The notes under the pieces are model-generated. The model made no database searches. It worked only from the letters and a program-made list of their open reading frames with translations, and was not told the origin of the DNA. From contig NZ_JBPKBI010000006.1 of the NCBI RefSeq assembly GCF_051388935.1, positions 1-64,000 on the forward strand: DNA of 64,000 nucleotides, given 5' to 3'. Made by a program: the position numbers and the translations under genes. Shown here one piece after another: positions 1 to 9,769 of the stretch; positions within the stretch are counted from its first letter, which is position 1, and each line of letters starts with the position of its first letter. Origin of the DNA: Yinghuangia sp035454725 (GTDB lineage Bacteria; Actinomycetota; Actinomycetes; Streptomycetales; Streptomycetaceae).

Positions 1-275
1 GCCTCGAAGTCGGCGTCTACAAACGCACGTTCGGCCAGGGATCGCGCGAGACCGGCACCCACTGGAGCACCGAGACCCGCCTGGACAAGGTCGCGGAGGG
101 CTTCGGCTGTTACGGCGAGTACGTCGAGCGCGAGGAGGACATCGCGCCCGCGATCAAGCGCGCGTACGCCAGCGGCAAGCCGGGCGTCATCCACGTCGCG
201 GTCGACCCCAAGGCCAACTCCGAGGAAATGCCGAGCTATCACGAGTACTCGACATGGCACTCGGAAGGAATGTGA
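1..275 (+). CDS. Thiamine-diphosphate-dependent enzyme, C-terminal fragment (acetolactate synthase-like)
   Basis: The gene enters from the left edge; only the last 90 codons are present, read from base 3 to a TGA at 273-275. The visible part has the pattern that ends acetolactate synthase/benzoylformate decarboxylase-type enzymes: a 'DKVAEGFGCYGEYVEREEDI' stretch, then 'AIKRAYASGKPGVIHVAVDP', where the ThDP-binding C-terminal domain packs its last helix and strand. Such enzymes cleave or join C-C bonds next to a carbonyl through a ThDP carbanion. The tail after VDP (ending in ...TWHSEGM) is longer than in biosynthetic acetolactate synthase, which fits a catabolic member. It lies 66 bp before a TauD-type dioxygenase on the same strand and probably shares its operon. 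Substrate cannot be told from this fragment. Confidence 0.8.
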   Translation, partial: LEVGVYKRTFGQGSRETGTHWSTETRLDKVAEGFGCYGEYVEREEDIAPAIKRAYASGKPGVIHVAVDPKANSEEMPSYHEYSTWHSEGM

Positions 276-341
276 CCGGGCGGCGGCCCGCCGGAAGAAG
301 TTCCACCGCTCGTACCGCTGAAGAGAAAGGAGGGACGAAGA

Positions 342-1169
342 ATGGCCGCGATCAGTACGAGGAAACTGAGTGAATTCGTCGGAGCGGAGATTCTGGACGT
401 CGATGTCGACCGTCTGCTGAACGACGACGATCTGCCGTCGGCGTGCCTGGAGGCGCTGGAGGAGTACGGCGTACTGCTGTTCCGTGAGCTGCACATCGAC
501 GACCACGCCCAGGTGGCCTTCTGCCGCAAGATGGGCGAGCTCGTCAGGTCGCCGAACTTCGCGATCCCCGAGGTCATCGAGATCAGCTTCGACCCGGCCA
601 ACCCGAACGCGAAGTACTACTCCAGCAACGACCATTGGCATTTCGACGGTGCCATGGACGAAATCCCGGCGAAGGCAGCGGCGTTGACCGCCCGCGTGGT
701 CGCGGACAAGGGCGGCGAGACGGAGTTCGCCAGCACCTACGCGGCGTACGACGCCCTTTCCGACGAGGAGAAAGAGCGCTTCGCCGACCTGCGCGTCGTG
801 CACACCTTCGAGACGATCCAGCGCAGGAGCCACCCGGAACCCACAGCGGAGCAGTTGGCCGACTGGGAATCGTGGCCGGTACGCGAGCACCCGCTGGTGT
901 GGGAGCACCGCTCGGGCCGGCGCTCGCTGGTATTCGGTTCGGCGGCATCCCACATCGTCGGGATGGACAAGGAAGAAGGCCGGGAGCTGCTGGCCGACCT
1001 CGAACGCCGCGCGACCGCGCCGGACCGCGTGCTGCGGCACTCGTGGTCGGTGGGCGACACGGTGATGTGGGACAACTTGGGCCTGCTCCACCGCGCGGCC
1101 CCGTTCGACCGCACCAAGCCGCGCAGGATGCACCGCACGACTCTGGTAGGGGACGAGGCGATCAAGTGA
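342..1169 (+). CDS. TauD/TfdA-family 2-oxoglutarate/Fe(II) dioxygenase
   Basis: A 275-residue protein, normal length for the family. These enzymes use Fe(II), O2 and 2-oxoglutarate to hydroxylate small molecules such as taurine, 2,4-D or carnitine-type compounds. The iron ligands are visible: H100-x-D102 in 'DHWHFDG', and the distal His at about 250 in 'GLLHRAAPF', followed 15 residues later by Arg265 ('MHRTTL'), the usual 2-oxoglutarate carboxylate ligand. The ATG at 342 follows a good ribosome site (AAAGGAGGG). The stop overlaps the GTG start of the next SDR gene by four bases, so the two are translationally coupled. The neighbours (ThDP enzyme, two SDRs, CMD-like protein, GntR regulator) suggest breakdown of an organic acid or sulfonate-like substrate, but the exact compound is unknown. 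Confidence 0.88.
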   Translation: MAAISTRKLSEFVGAEILDVDVDRLLNDDDLPSACLEALEEYGVLLFRELHIDDHAQVAFCRKMGELVRSPNFAIPEVIEISFDPANPNAKYYSSNDHWHFDGAMDEIPAKAAALTARVVADKGGETEFASTYAAYDALSDEEKERFADLRVVHTFETIQRRSHPEPTAEQLADWESWPVREHPLVWEHRSGRRSLVFGSAASHIVGMDKEEGRELLADLERRATAPDRVLRHSWSVGDTVMWDNLGLLHRAAPFDRTKPRRMHRTTLVGDEAIK

Positions 1170-1909
1170 CAGAGCGTACAGCGGTTGTGACCGGTGGTGC
1201 CTCCGGTATCGGCCTGGCCATCGCGCGCCGTCTGGCGTCCGACGGTGCCCGGGTGGCGATCTTCGACCTCAACGGTGCGGCCGCACAGTCCGCGGCCGCG
1301 TCGATCGAGGAGGCCGGCGGCAAGGCCATCGGCCTGTCCGTCGACGTGACCGACCGCCCGGGTATCGAGGCCGGGCTCGACGAGGTGCGGTCGCGGCTCG
1401 GCCCGACGACGATCCTGGTCAACAGTGCCGGGATCACCCTCGACGGCCCGTTCCTGGAGATGACCCAGGAGACCTGGGACCGTCTGCTGGCCATCAACCT
1501 CACCGGCACGTTCGACTGTTGCCAGGCCGCGTTGCCCGGCATGGTCGAGGAGGGCTGGGGCCGCATCGTCAACATCTCCTCGTCGAGTGTCCACAGCGGC
1601 GTGGCCCGGATGGTCGGCTACGTGGCGGCCAAGTCGGGCGTCGTCGGCCTCACCAAGGCGCTCGCACTTGAGTTCGCCCGGTACGGCATCACGGTCAACA
1701 CGATCCCGCCCGGCTTCATCGACACGCCCATGCTTCAGGAAGCCCGCGAGCGCGGCCTGATGAGCGTCGAGCAGCAGACGGAGAGGACTCCGGTCGGCCG
1801 GATCGGCCGCCCCGAGGACATCGCCGGCGCCTGCGCGTACCTGGTGAGCGAGGACGCGAGCTACGTCACCGGCCAGGTCATCGGCGTCAACGGCGGACGC
1901 AACACCTGA
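1166..1909 (+). CDS. Short-chain dehydrogenase/reductase (FabG-like SDR)
   Basis: A 247-residue classical SDR, NAD(P)-dependent alcohol/ketone oxidoreductase. The Rossmann glycine motif TGGASGIG is at residues 9-16 and the catalytic pair Y152-x3-K156 ('GYVAAKSG') follows Ser138-140. The structural NNAG motif reads NSAG at 86-89. An acidic D34 after the second strand ('AIFDLN') suggests NAD rather than NADP, by family knowledge. The C-terminus ends in the standard 'YVTGQVIGVNGGRNT'. The GTG at 1166 overlaps the dioxygenase stop (GTGA), which decides the start. It probably oxidises the alcohol made or used by the coupled dioxygenase pathway. A hairpin follows the stop. Confidence 0.88.
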   Translation: MTERTAVVTGGASGIGLAIARRLASDGARVAIFDLNGAAAQSAAASIEEAGGKAIGLSVDVTDRPGIEAGLDEVRSRLGPTTILVNSAGITLDGPFLEMTQETWDRLLAINLTGTFDCCQAALPGMVEEGWGRIVNISSSSVHSGVARMVGYVAAKSGVVGLTKALALEFARYGITVNTIPPGFIDTPMLQEARERGLMSVEQQTERTPVGRIGRPEDIAGACAYLVSEDASYVTGQVIGVNGGRNT

Positions 1910-1928
1910 GACGCCCGACCGGGATCTT

Positions 1929-1947
1929 CGCAGCGGTCTCCGCTGCG
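1929..1947 (+). terminator. Hairpin after the dioxygenase-SDR pair
   Basis: A perfect 8-bp stem (CGCAGCGG / CCGCTGCG) with a 3-base loop starts 20 bp after the SDR stop. There is no U-tract, as is usual for actinobacterial hairpin terminators. It separates the TauD-SDR pair from the CMD-like gene, which has its own 228-bp upstream region. Confidence 0.5.
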
Positions 1948-2137
1948 GCTCGTCGGCGAGTCACGGTACGTCGAACCGCCTGACCGGTTCGGCGGAATCG
2001 GACGGATGCCGACACGCGGATTCGGTCTGCCCCGCCGCCCGGCGCACGCGGCCGGGGCACACCGGACCGACAACGCGCCACCGACAACCGGCGTCGTGGT
2101 CCTCGCGCTTCGCCGACGGAAAAGGGAGACGACTGCA

Positions 2138-2740
2138 ATGGCTCGGATATCACCACTGCCCCGCGCGGAATGGTCTGCGGAGATGACGGATTTCATCTCC
2201 GGATTTCGAAAGTCCGCTCTCGGCGACAAACCCGCCGAGGGGCGCCAGTCTGGGGCGAACCTGTTGGGCACGCTGGCACGTTATCCGGCACTGACCAAAA
2301 GCTTCCTCGCCTTCAACGGTCACATTTTGTACGGCACGTCACTTTCCGTCCGGCAGCGGGAGATTCTCGTACTCCGGGTGGCCGTCCTTCGGCACTGCGG
2401 CTACGAATGGGCGCAGCACGTGATCCTCGGCCGGGAGGCGGGCCTGGGTGACGCGGAGGTCGCCGGCATCATCGACGGCCCCGACGCGCCGGTCTGGTCG
2501 CCGGCCGACCGCGCCCTGGTGTGTGCGGTGGACGACCTGCTCACCGACGGCAAGGTGGGCGACGACACGTGGGAAGTCCTCGCGGAGGATCTCGACGAGC
2601 AGCAGCTCATGGACGTGGTCTTCACGGTGGGCACGTATGAAATGGTGGCTTTCGTCCTGCGCTCGTTCGGCGTCGAACTGGAACCCGATCTTGCTCCCCA
2701 TATTCAGGACCGCGGTAAAGCCGACACCGCCGGTCGGTGA
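2138..2740 (+). CDS. Carboxymuconolactone decarboxylase (CMD/AhpD-like) family protein
   Basis: A 200-residue all-helical protein of the CMD superfamily. The signature block 'RHCGYEWAQHVILGREAGL' is at about residues 85-103 and holds Cys87, Glu90 and His94, the positions used by catalytic CMD and AhpD proteins. Only one Cys is present in this block, so an AhpD-type CxxC disulfide reductase is unlikely. A decarboxylase or lyase acting on a muconolactone-like or gamma-carboxylactone intermediate is more plausible. The ATG at 2138 follows AAAGGGAG; the open frame upstream to 2006 has no ribosome site. It sits between the dioxygenase-SDR operon and the GntR regulator and probably belongs to the same pathway. 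Confidence 0.78.
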   Translation: MARISPLPRAEWSAEMTDFISGFRKSALGDKPAEGRQSGANLLGTLARYPALTKSFLAFNGHILYGTSLSVRQREILVLRVAVLRHCGYEWAQHVILGREAGLGDAEVAGIIDGPDAPVWSPADRALVCAVDDLLTDGKVGDDTWEVLAEDLDEQQLMDVVFTVGTYEMVAFVLRSFGVELEPDLAPHIQDRGKADTAGR

Positions 2741-2775
2741 AGGGATACACCGGATTGCCGGGCGTTGCGGACGCT

Positions 2776-2816
2776 TTGCGCCCGCCTTGTCCCTGCGCCT
2801 AGAATGCGCGCATTCT
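2776..2816 (+). promoter_or_regulatory. Promoter and 16-bp palindromic operator of the GntR gene
   Basis: The sequence AGAATGCGCGCATTCT (2801-2816) is a perfect 16-bp palindrome that ends 21 bp before the GntR start. It overlaps a possible -10 (TAGAAT, 2800-2805) placed 18 bp after a possible -35 (TTGCGC, 2776-2781). A site over the -10 of a GntR gene is the usual layout for autorepression. That the GntR protein itself binds here is inference. Confidence 0.6.
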
Positions 2817-2837
2817 CCGACGAATGGTGGTGACTCG

Positions 2838-3521
2838 ATGGCCCGCGCGGTGACATCGGCCGGGCGGGTGGTCGAGATCCTCCGTGAGCTTATTCTCGAC
2901 AATACCTTTCCGCCCGGCGCCCGCCTTGCCGAAACGGAACTGGCCGAACAACTCGGGGTCAGCCGGACCCCGGTGCGCGAGGCCCTACGGCAACTGGCAG
3001 CCGAGGCACTGGTGGAGCTTCCGCCCAACCGCGGTGCGCGCGTAGCGAGTTGGTCCCTGGACGAGCTCGAAAGCGTATTTGAATTGCGGGCGACACTTGA
3101 GCCGCGGTTGACCGGGATGGCCGCTGCCCGGGCCGGTGAGGCGGACATCGCCGAGCTGGACGAATTGGCCACACGCATGCTGGCAGTCGGCTCACCCGGA
3201 CCGGACCAGGACCGGGACGCCCTCGTGCCGCTGAATACCGCGTTCCACGGGAAATTGGTGCGGCTGGCCGACGCGCCCGCTTTCGCGGCGGCTTTGGCCG
3301 GCGCGGTGCGCACACCGCTGATCATGCGGAATTTCCACGCCTACGACGATGCGTCGATGCGCCGCAGCCTGGCACACCACATTGAAATCGTTGCGGCCTT
3401 CCGCGCCGGCGACCCCCAGTGGGCCACCGCGGTGATGACCGCGCATCTTCGCAACGCCCGCGCGGTGATGCTCCGGACCGTCGCCCCCCACTCGGTCCAA
3501 CGCGACGAACAAACGCACTGA
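2838..3521 (+). CDS. GntR-family transcriptional regulator (FadR/FCD subfamily)
   Basis: A 227-residue regulator. Residues 1-70 form the winged helix, with the diagnostic 'LAEQLGVSRTPVREALRQLA' recognition region at about 35-55. The rest is an all-helical FCD-type ligand domain. FCD regulators bind small carboxylates and usually repress the neighbouring catabolic genes until the substrate appears. The metal-binding positions common in FCD domains are suggested by D/H residues ('LNTAFHGKLV' and 'SLAHHIEIVAAF'). The ATG at 2838 follows GAATGGTGGTGACTCG, a modest site. It stands in the middle of the catabolic cluster and has its own palindrome upstream, so it is the best candidate for pathway control. 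The 3' end runs directly into an 11-bp tandem repeat. Confidence 0.88.
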   Translation: MARAVTSAGRVVEILRELILDNTFPPGARLAETELAEQLGVSRTPVREALRQLAAEALVELPPNRGARVASWSLDELESVFELRATLEPRLTGMAAARAGEADIAELDELATRMLAVGSPGPDQDRDALVPLNTAFHGKLVRLADAPAFAAALAGAVRTPLIMRNFHAYDDASMRRSLAHHIEIVAAFRAGDPQWATAVMTAHLRNARAVMLRTVAPHSVQRDEQTH

Positions 3522-3585
3522 ACCCGCACGGCACCCGCACTGCACCCGCACTGCACCCGTGCTGAACCCGTACTGAACCCGTACT
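3520..3585. repeat. Six tandem 11-bp repeats after the GntR gene
   Basis: Six contiguous 11-mers share the pattern G-(A/C)-A-C-C-C-G-(C/T)-(A/G)-C-(T/G): GAACCCGCACG, GCACCCGCACT twice, GCACCCGTGCT, then GAACCCGTACT twice. The array starts in the GntR stop codon. Neighbouring copies are more alike than distant ones, as expected from slippage or unequal crossing-over. There are no spacers, so it is not a CRISPR array. Confidence 0.85.
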
Positions 3586-4498
3586 GGACAGCGCGCCGAA
3601 CACCGGGATGCCCGCCGAGACGCGTGCGCTCCCCGGTGAAACGCGCGATGCAATCCGGCCCAAGGGCAAAAGCGGGCACCCCGACTCATCCCGCCTGAAA
3701 GGCGGGCACGACGGAACCAAGGAGGGCGTCGATGCGCCTGAAGGACAAGGTCGCGGTCATCACGGGCGCGGGCTCGGGGATCGGCAAGGCGATGGCTCAC
3801 CGGTTCGCCGACGAAGGCGCGCGTGTCTTCTGTGCCAGCGTGAGCGGCCGGGCGATCGAGGTCGCCGCGGAGATCGGCGACAAGGCGGTCGGCGTCAAGG
3901 CGGACGTCAGCGACGAGGCGGACGTCCAGCGCATGATCGCAACCGCCGAGGAGGCGTTCGGCCGGGTCGACATCCTCGTCAACAACGCCGGATTCGGCGG
4001 CAAGCTGATGCCGCTCCACGAGCAGACCACGGAGAGCTGGGACCGCGTCCACGGGGTGAACCTGCGCGGGGTCTTCTTCTGCATGAAGTACGGCATCATC
4101 GCGATGCGCAAGACCGGCGGAGGTTCGATCGTCAACATCTCCTCGGCGACGGCGCTCGTCGGCTTCAAGCACCACGGGCTTTACGGCGCGGCCAAGGCAG
4201 GCGTCAACCAGATGACGAAGGCCGCCGCCCTCGACTACGCCGACGACAACATTCGGGTCAACGCCGTATGCCCGGGCACGATCTGGACCGGCCTCGTCCC
4301 GGCCTCCCAGGAGTCCCCGCAGCCGCCGCCGGGTGTCCGTCGCCTCCCCGGCATACCGATGGACCGTCGCCTCGGCCGCGTTGTTCCTGGCCAGTGACGA
4401 ATCCTCGTATGTCACCGGATTCCTCCGTGGATGCCCCGGCCTTCAGGCCGGGGAGGAAACAGACCACTGCGGAGCAGGGCAGGGAAACCGAATCGCCG

Positions 4499-4657
4499 TC
4501 AGGGCGATTCGGTGTCGCGTGGGGCCGAGGCGGTGGCGGCCTCAAGCAGGTGGATGATCTCGGAGTTGAGGGACCGCCGATCGCGCCGGGCTTGTTCGAC
4601 AAGGCGTTTGTGCAGGTCAGCGGGTAGGCGGAGAGAAATACGCTTGTCAGCGTCCAT
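4499..4657 (-). CDS. Ribbon-helix-helix (Arc/CopG-like) protein inside the IS element
   Basis: A 52-residue protein with a clear RHH fold pattern: a short strand 'KRISLRLPADLH' followed by two helices, 'KRLVEQARRDRRSLNSEIIH' and an Ala-rich tail. Such proteins dimerise and bind palindromic or tandem DNA sites through the strand. The ATG at 4657 is 14 bp from the divergent tnpB start at 4672, so both genes share one tiny control region. A role as repressor of tnpB, or as a DNA-end-binding accessory protein in place of TnpA, is inference. The 3' end is 45 bp from the left-end hairpin, so the gene clearly belongs to the element. Confidence 0.75.
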   Translation of the reverse strand: MDADKRISLRLPADLHKRLVEQARRDRRSLNSEIIHLLEAATASAPRDTESP

Positions 4658-4671
4658 ACTAGGATGATGCC

Positions 4672-5898
4672 ATGGCGGCACCGAAACGGCAGGCGGGGGA
4701 CGCCGGGCGTGCCCGGTACACCTACCGGCTCCGCGTGTCGTCGACCGCCCGTGCGGCGCTCCTTGCGGAATGGGGCCGCTGCCGCTGGGTCTGGAACGAA
4801 TGCGTCGCCAAATCCCGGCAGACCCACGACCGCAACCGCACCCACCCCGACGACAAGCGCACATGCGGCCCGGCGCAGCTCGACAAGATGCTCACCGACG
4901 CCCGCGCGATGACCCCGTGGCTCCGCGATGGTGCGAGCGTCCCCCAGCAGCAGACCATCCGCGACTTCGCGAAATCCCGCGCCAAGGCCCTCAAGGACAT
5001 CGCCGCCCGGCTGCCGGTGAAGCAGCGCGCCGGGATGCCCCGCGTGAAGAAGAAACGCGAAGCACTGCCGACGCTGAACTACACCGTCCGGGGCTTCCGC
5101 CTCCACGACGGACGGCTGCACCTCGCGGGCGGCATCACCATGACCGTGGTGTGGTCCCGCGAACTCCCGTCGGTGCCGTCGTCGGTGCGCATCTACCGGG
5201 ACTCCCTCGGGCACTGGTACGCGTCGTTCGTCGTCGCCACCGAAACGCAGCCCCTCCGCAAGACCGGCGCTGTGATCGGCGTCGACTGGGGCGTCAAGGA
5301 AACCGCGACCACGACATCCGACGCGCACGACCTTCCGCACCCCGAGCACGGCAAGCGGGCGGCGCAGAGCCTCGCCCGGTACCAGCGGATGATGTCCCGC
5401 CGGAAACCAACGAGGGGCCAGGCCGCGTCGAAGCGGTACCGGGCGGCGCAGCGCCAGGCCGCGAAGATCCACAAGAAGGTCGTGCGGCAGCGCCAGGACA
5501 CCGCCCGGAAGTGGGCGAAACGCGTCGTGACCGACCACGACGCCGTCGCGGTGGAGGACTTCCGGCCGAAGTTCCTCGCGAAGTCGACGATGGCCCGGAA
5601 GGCCGCCGACGCGGCGATCGCCGCGACGAAGGCGGCGCTGGTCGAGATGGGCCGCAAGCACGGGCGGGACATCCGCCTCGTCAACCCCGCGCACACCACG
5701 ATGGACTGTGCGCAGTGCGGAGCGAGAACCAAGCACGCACTTCCTCTTTCCGAACGTACCTACTCCTGCACCGCCTGCGGAGCCATGTCCCCGAGGGACA
5801 AGAACTCCGCGCGCGTGATGCTGGTCCGGGCAGGTCTCAACCCGGCTGGTGCCGAGGGCGTAAGACCTCGGGGAGCGCCGCTCCCCGAGGCAGCCTGA
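4672..5898 (+). CDS. tnpB: TnpB-family RNA-guided nuclease (IS605 OrfB)
   Basis: A 408-residue TnpB, the family of RNA-guided DNA nucleases that help IS200/IS605 elements persist at their donor sites and are ancestors of Cas12. The three RuvC-like acidic residues are present: D205 in 'VIGVDWGVKE', E295 in 'VAVEDFRPKF', D376 in 'MSPRDKNSARVM'. The zinc finger between the last two has Cys346, 349, 366 and 369 ('CAQC...CTAC'). The N-terminal basic region with 'RCRWVWNECV' matches the OrfB helix-turn-helix/wedge region. It therefore looks catalytically intact, although the third motif (RDKN rather than RDxNAA) is slightly divergent. The guide RNA, when present, is made from the 3' end of tnpB and the right end of the element, here about 5800-5937. 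The ATG at 4672 is the first good start. Confidence 0.92.
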   Translation: MAAPKRQAGDAGRARYTYRLRVSSTARAALLAEWGRCRWVWNECVAKSRQTHDRNRTHPDDKRTCGPAQLDKMLTDARAMTPWLRDGASVPQQQTIRDFAKSRAKALKDIAARLPVKQRAGMPRVKKKREALPTLNYTVRGFRLHDGRLHLAGGITMTVVWSRELPSVPSSVRIYRDSLGHWYASFVVATETQPLRKTGAVIGVDWGVKETATTTSDAHDLPHPEHGKRAAQSLARYQRMMSRRKPTRGQAASKRYRAAQRQAAKIHKKVVRQRQDTARKWAKRVVTDHDAVAVEDFRPKFLAKSTMARKAADAAIAATKAALVEMGRKHGRDIRLVNPAHTTMDCAQCGARTKHALPLSERTYSCTACGAMSPRDKNSARVMLVRAGLNPAGAEGVRPRGAPLPEAA

Positions 5899-6133
5899 GC
5901 CAGGAATCCCCTCCCTTCAGGGAGGGGAGGATGTCAACGGAATCCTCATGCCGGTGGACGGGCGGCTACTCCGTCGGCTTCTCCGGGATGGGCGCCGAGA
6001 AGACCGGCAAGGCCACCGCCTGAACGGGTTTGCCGGGCGCCGGAGTGCGTAGCTTCGACATGCCGTGCGGAACGGCGGACCCGCGGGCCACAGGGCTCCG
6101 ATCCGGGGCGGGTGGGGCGTAGAGTAGAGTTCT

Positions 6134-6145
6134 CTCGACGTCAAG
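6134..6145. promoter_or_regulatory. Imperfect dyad upstream of acnA
   Basis: CTCGACGTCAAG is a 12-bp dyad with one mismatched pair (CTTGACGTCAAG would be perfect). It lies 67-78 bp before the acnA start in an A/T-richer stretch (TCTCTCGACGTCAAGATAAA). A regulator site is plausible. I do not know which regulator. Confidence 0.35.
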
Positions 6146-6211
6146 ATAAACGTAGGGCCCCGCCGTCGGGCCGTTACGGCGCCCGGCGATGGAACCGAGA
6201 TGGGAGCAGTC

Positions 6212-8935
<2,724 letters not shown>

Positions 8936-8960
8936 CGCGAGCGCGCTGAGACTTCACCGC

Positions 8961-8997
8961 GAACGGGCCGGTCCTCCCACGGAGGACCGGCCCGTTC
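8961..8997 (+). terminator. Strong hairpin terminator of acnA
   Basis: A perfect 17-bp stem (GAACGGGCCGGTCCTCC paired with its complement) with a 3-base loop starts 25 bp after the acnA stop. It has the usual shape of a Streptomyces terminator. Confidence 0.88.
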
Positions 8998-9177
8998 CGT
9001 CTCCGGGACGCCCGCCCCAGGGCGGGAGTCACGCCGATCGCGGATGCCGCTGTCCGCTCGGCGCTCCGCTCCGGTCCCGCGCGTGGACACGGGTCGCGCT
9101 GCGCCCCGACTCGCGATGACATGGATCGTGTCCCCTCGCGGTGCATTTTCGGTCAGAGACGAGTCATAATCGAACGT

Positions 9178-9639
9178 ATGTACGGAGCGAATGGGCGGGA
9201 TGCGACCGGGAGGCCGGGGGAGCGGCCTGCGTGGGAGCGGCCCGGGCGCTTCGAGCGGGCGTCGGGCGGACAGGACGGGGTCGTGCCCCCCGGATGGCCG
9301 CGAGGGGTGCGCCCGCCGGGGGTCGAGGGCTGGCAGGAGAGCGCGGTCGCGTGGTTGTACGACCTCGTCCCGCCCGGGTATCGGCGCCACGAGGTGCTGA
9401 AACGCCATCCGGCCCTGCTGGCCCGCCTGGCCCGCCAGCACGTCGAGGCCGCCCTCCAGGCCGCCCGGCACGGCTACGGCACCGCGCGTGTCGACCTGCG
9501 GGACCGCGTCGACGCCCACGTGATCGACGCGGTCATGCGGGTGTATGAGTACGAGGGCTCGCGCACCGCCGCACTGGAACGCGAAGTCGGCCTCGTCGAG
9601 CAGGCTTTGGCCGGAAAGCGATGGACCCCGAGGCTCTGA
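9178..9639 (+). CDS. Conserved actinobacterial protein of unknown function
   Basis: A 153-residue protein. The first 50 residues are Gly/Arg/Pro-rich and probably disordered. The rest is helical and charged, from 'GWQESAVAWLYDLVPPGYRR' through 'VLKRHPALLARLARQHVEAA' to the end 'ALAGKRWTPRL'. I recall similar small proteins in Streptomyces with the same pattern (WL-hydrophobic-CPP-YR, VLRRHP, long helices, ending in RxxPRL), but their function is unknown to me. No signal peptide, membrane segment or catalytic motif is seen. It starts at ATG 9178; the -10-like CATAAT at 9165-9170 lies so close that the message could have a very short leader. Codon use is normal for the chromosome. Confidence 0.75.
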   Translation: MYGANGRDATGRPGERPAWERPGRFERASGGQDGVVPPGWPRGVRPPGVEGWQESAVAWLYDLVPPGYRRHEVLKRHPALLARLARQHVEAALQAARHGYGTARVDLRDRVDAHVIDAVMRVYEYEGSRTAALEREVGLVEQALAGKRWTPRL

Positions 9640-9769
9640 CCCGCGTGCGGGGTGACGGGCGGCCGGGTCGAGCGCGTCATCCCAAAAGGTGTCTTTTTCT
9701 CTTTTTCTTACTTTTCCTGTCATAAGCGGGCAACGGCTCCTCCGAACTCCCTCGTCCCCAGGAGGCCCG

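Larger units (their letters stand above)
4416..5937 (+). mobile_element. IS200/IS605-type (IS1341-like) element with tnpB and an RHH gene
   Basis: The element is about 1,522 bp and has no terminal inverted repeats. Both ends carry a subterminal hairpin with a TTCA loop: CCCCGGCC-TTCA-GGCCGGGG at 4434-4453 and CCCCTCCC-TTCA-GGGAGGGG at 5908-5927. The right end closes with ATGTCAA. These are hallmarks of the single-strand-transposing IS200/IS605 group. The borders come from the split SDR gene: left flank ends GTCAC, right flank resumes CGGAATCC, with no target duplication, as known for this group. It carries tnpB (4672-5898) and a divergent ribbon-helix-helix gene (4499-4657) but no tnpA, so it would need transposase in trans. 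Borders may be off by one or two bases. Confidence 0.85.
3732..6023 (+). pseudogene. SDR gene disrupted by a deletion, an IS insertion and a frameshift
   Basis: The 5' part (3732-about 4350) encodes a good classical SDR: TGAGSGIG near residue 11, NNAG, and the Y-x3-K motif in 'HGLYGAAKAGVNQMTKAAAL'. Three lesions follow. First, after 'GIPMDR' (about 4361) the frame is lost and roughly eight expected codons are missing before 'VASAALFLASDESSYVTG' resumes in another frame. Second, the element at 4416-5937 splits the gene inside the C-terminal YVTG motif. Joining the flanks restores GTC ACC GGA ATC CTC ATG CCG GTG GAC, i.e. YVTG-ILMPVD, exactly what an SDR needs. Third, one extra G at about 5962-5966 shifts the frame before 'GGYSVGFSGMGAEKTG' and the stop at 6021. 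The first frame ends early at 4397 with 221 residues. The ribosome site GGAGG is intact. Confidence 0.85.

Noticed and set aside
3520..3585. Possible CRISPR array
   Set aside because: The 11-bp units are contiguous without spacers, and no cas genes are in the window.
3192..4415. Minus-strand frame with repeats such as VQYGFSTGSARVQCG
   Set aside because: The repeats come from translating the 11-bp tandem DNA repeats backwards. The frame covers the GntR and SDR genes on the other strand.
9690..9719. T-rich stretch as an intrinsic terminator of the small gene ending at 9639
   Set aside because: No stable hairpin precedes the T-rich sequence; it may just be promoter DNA of the lipoprotein gene.
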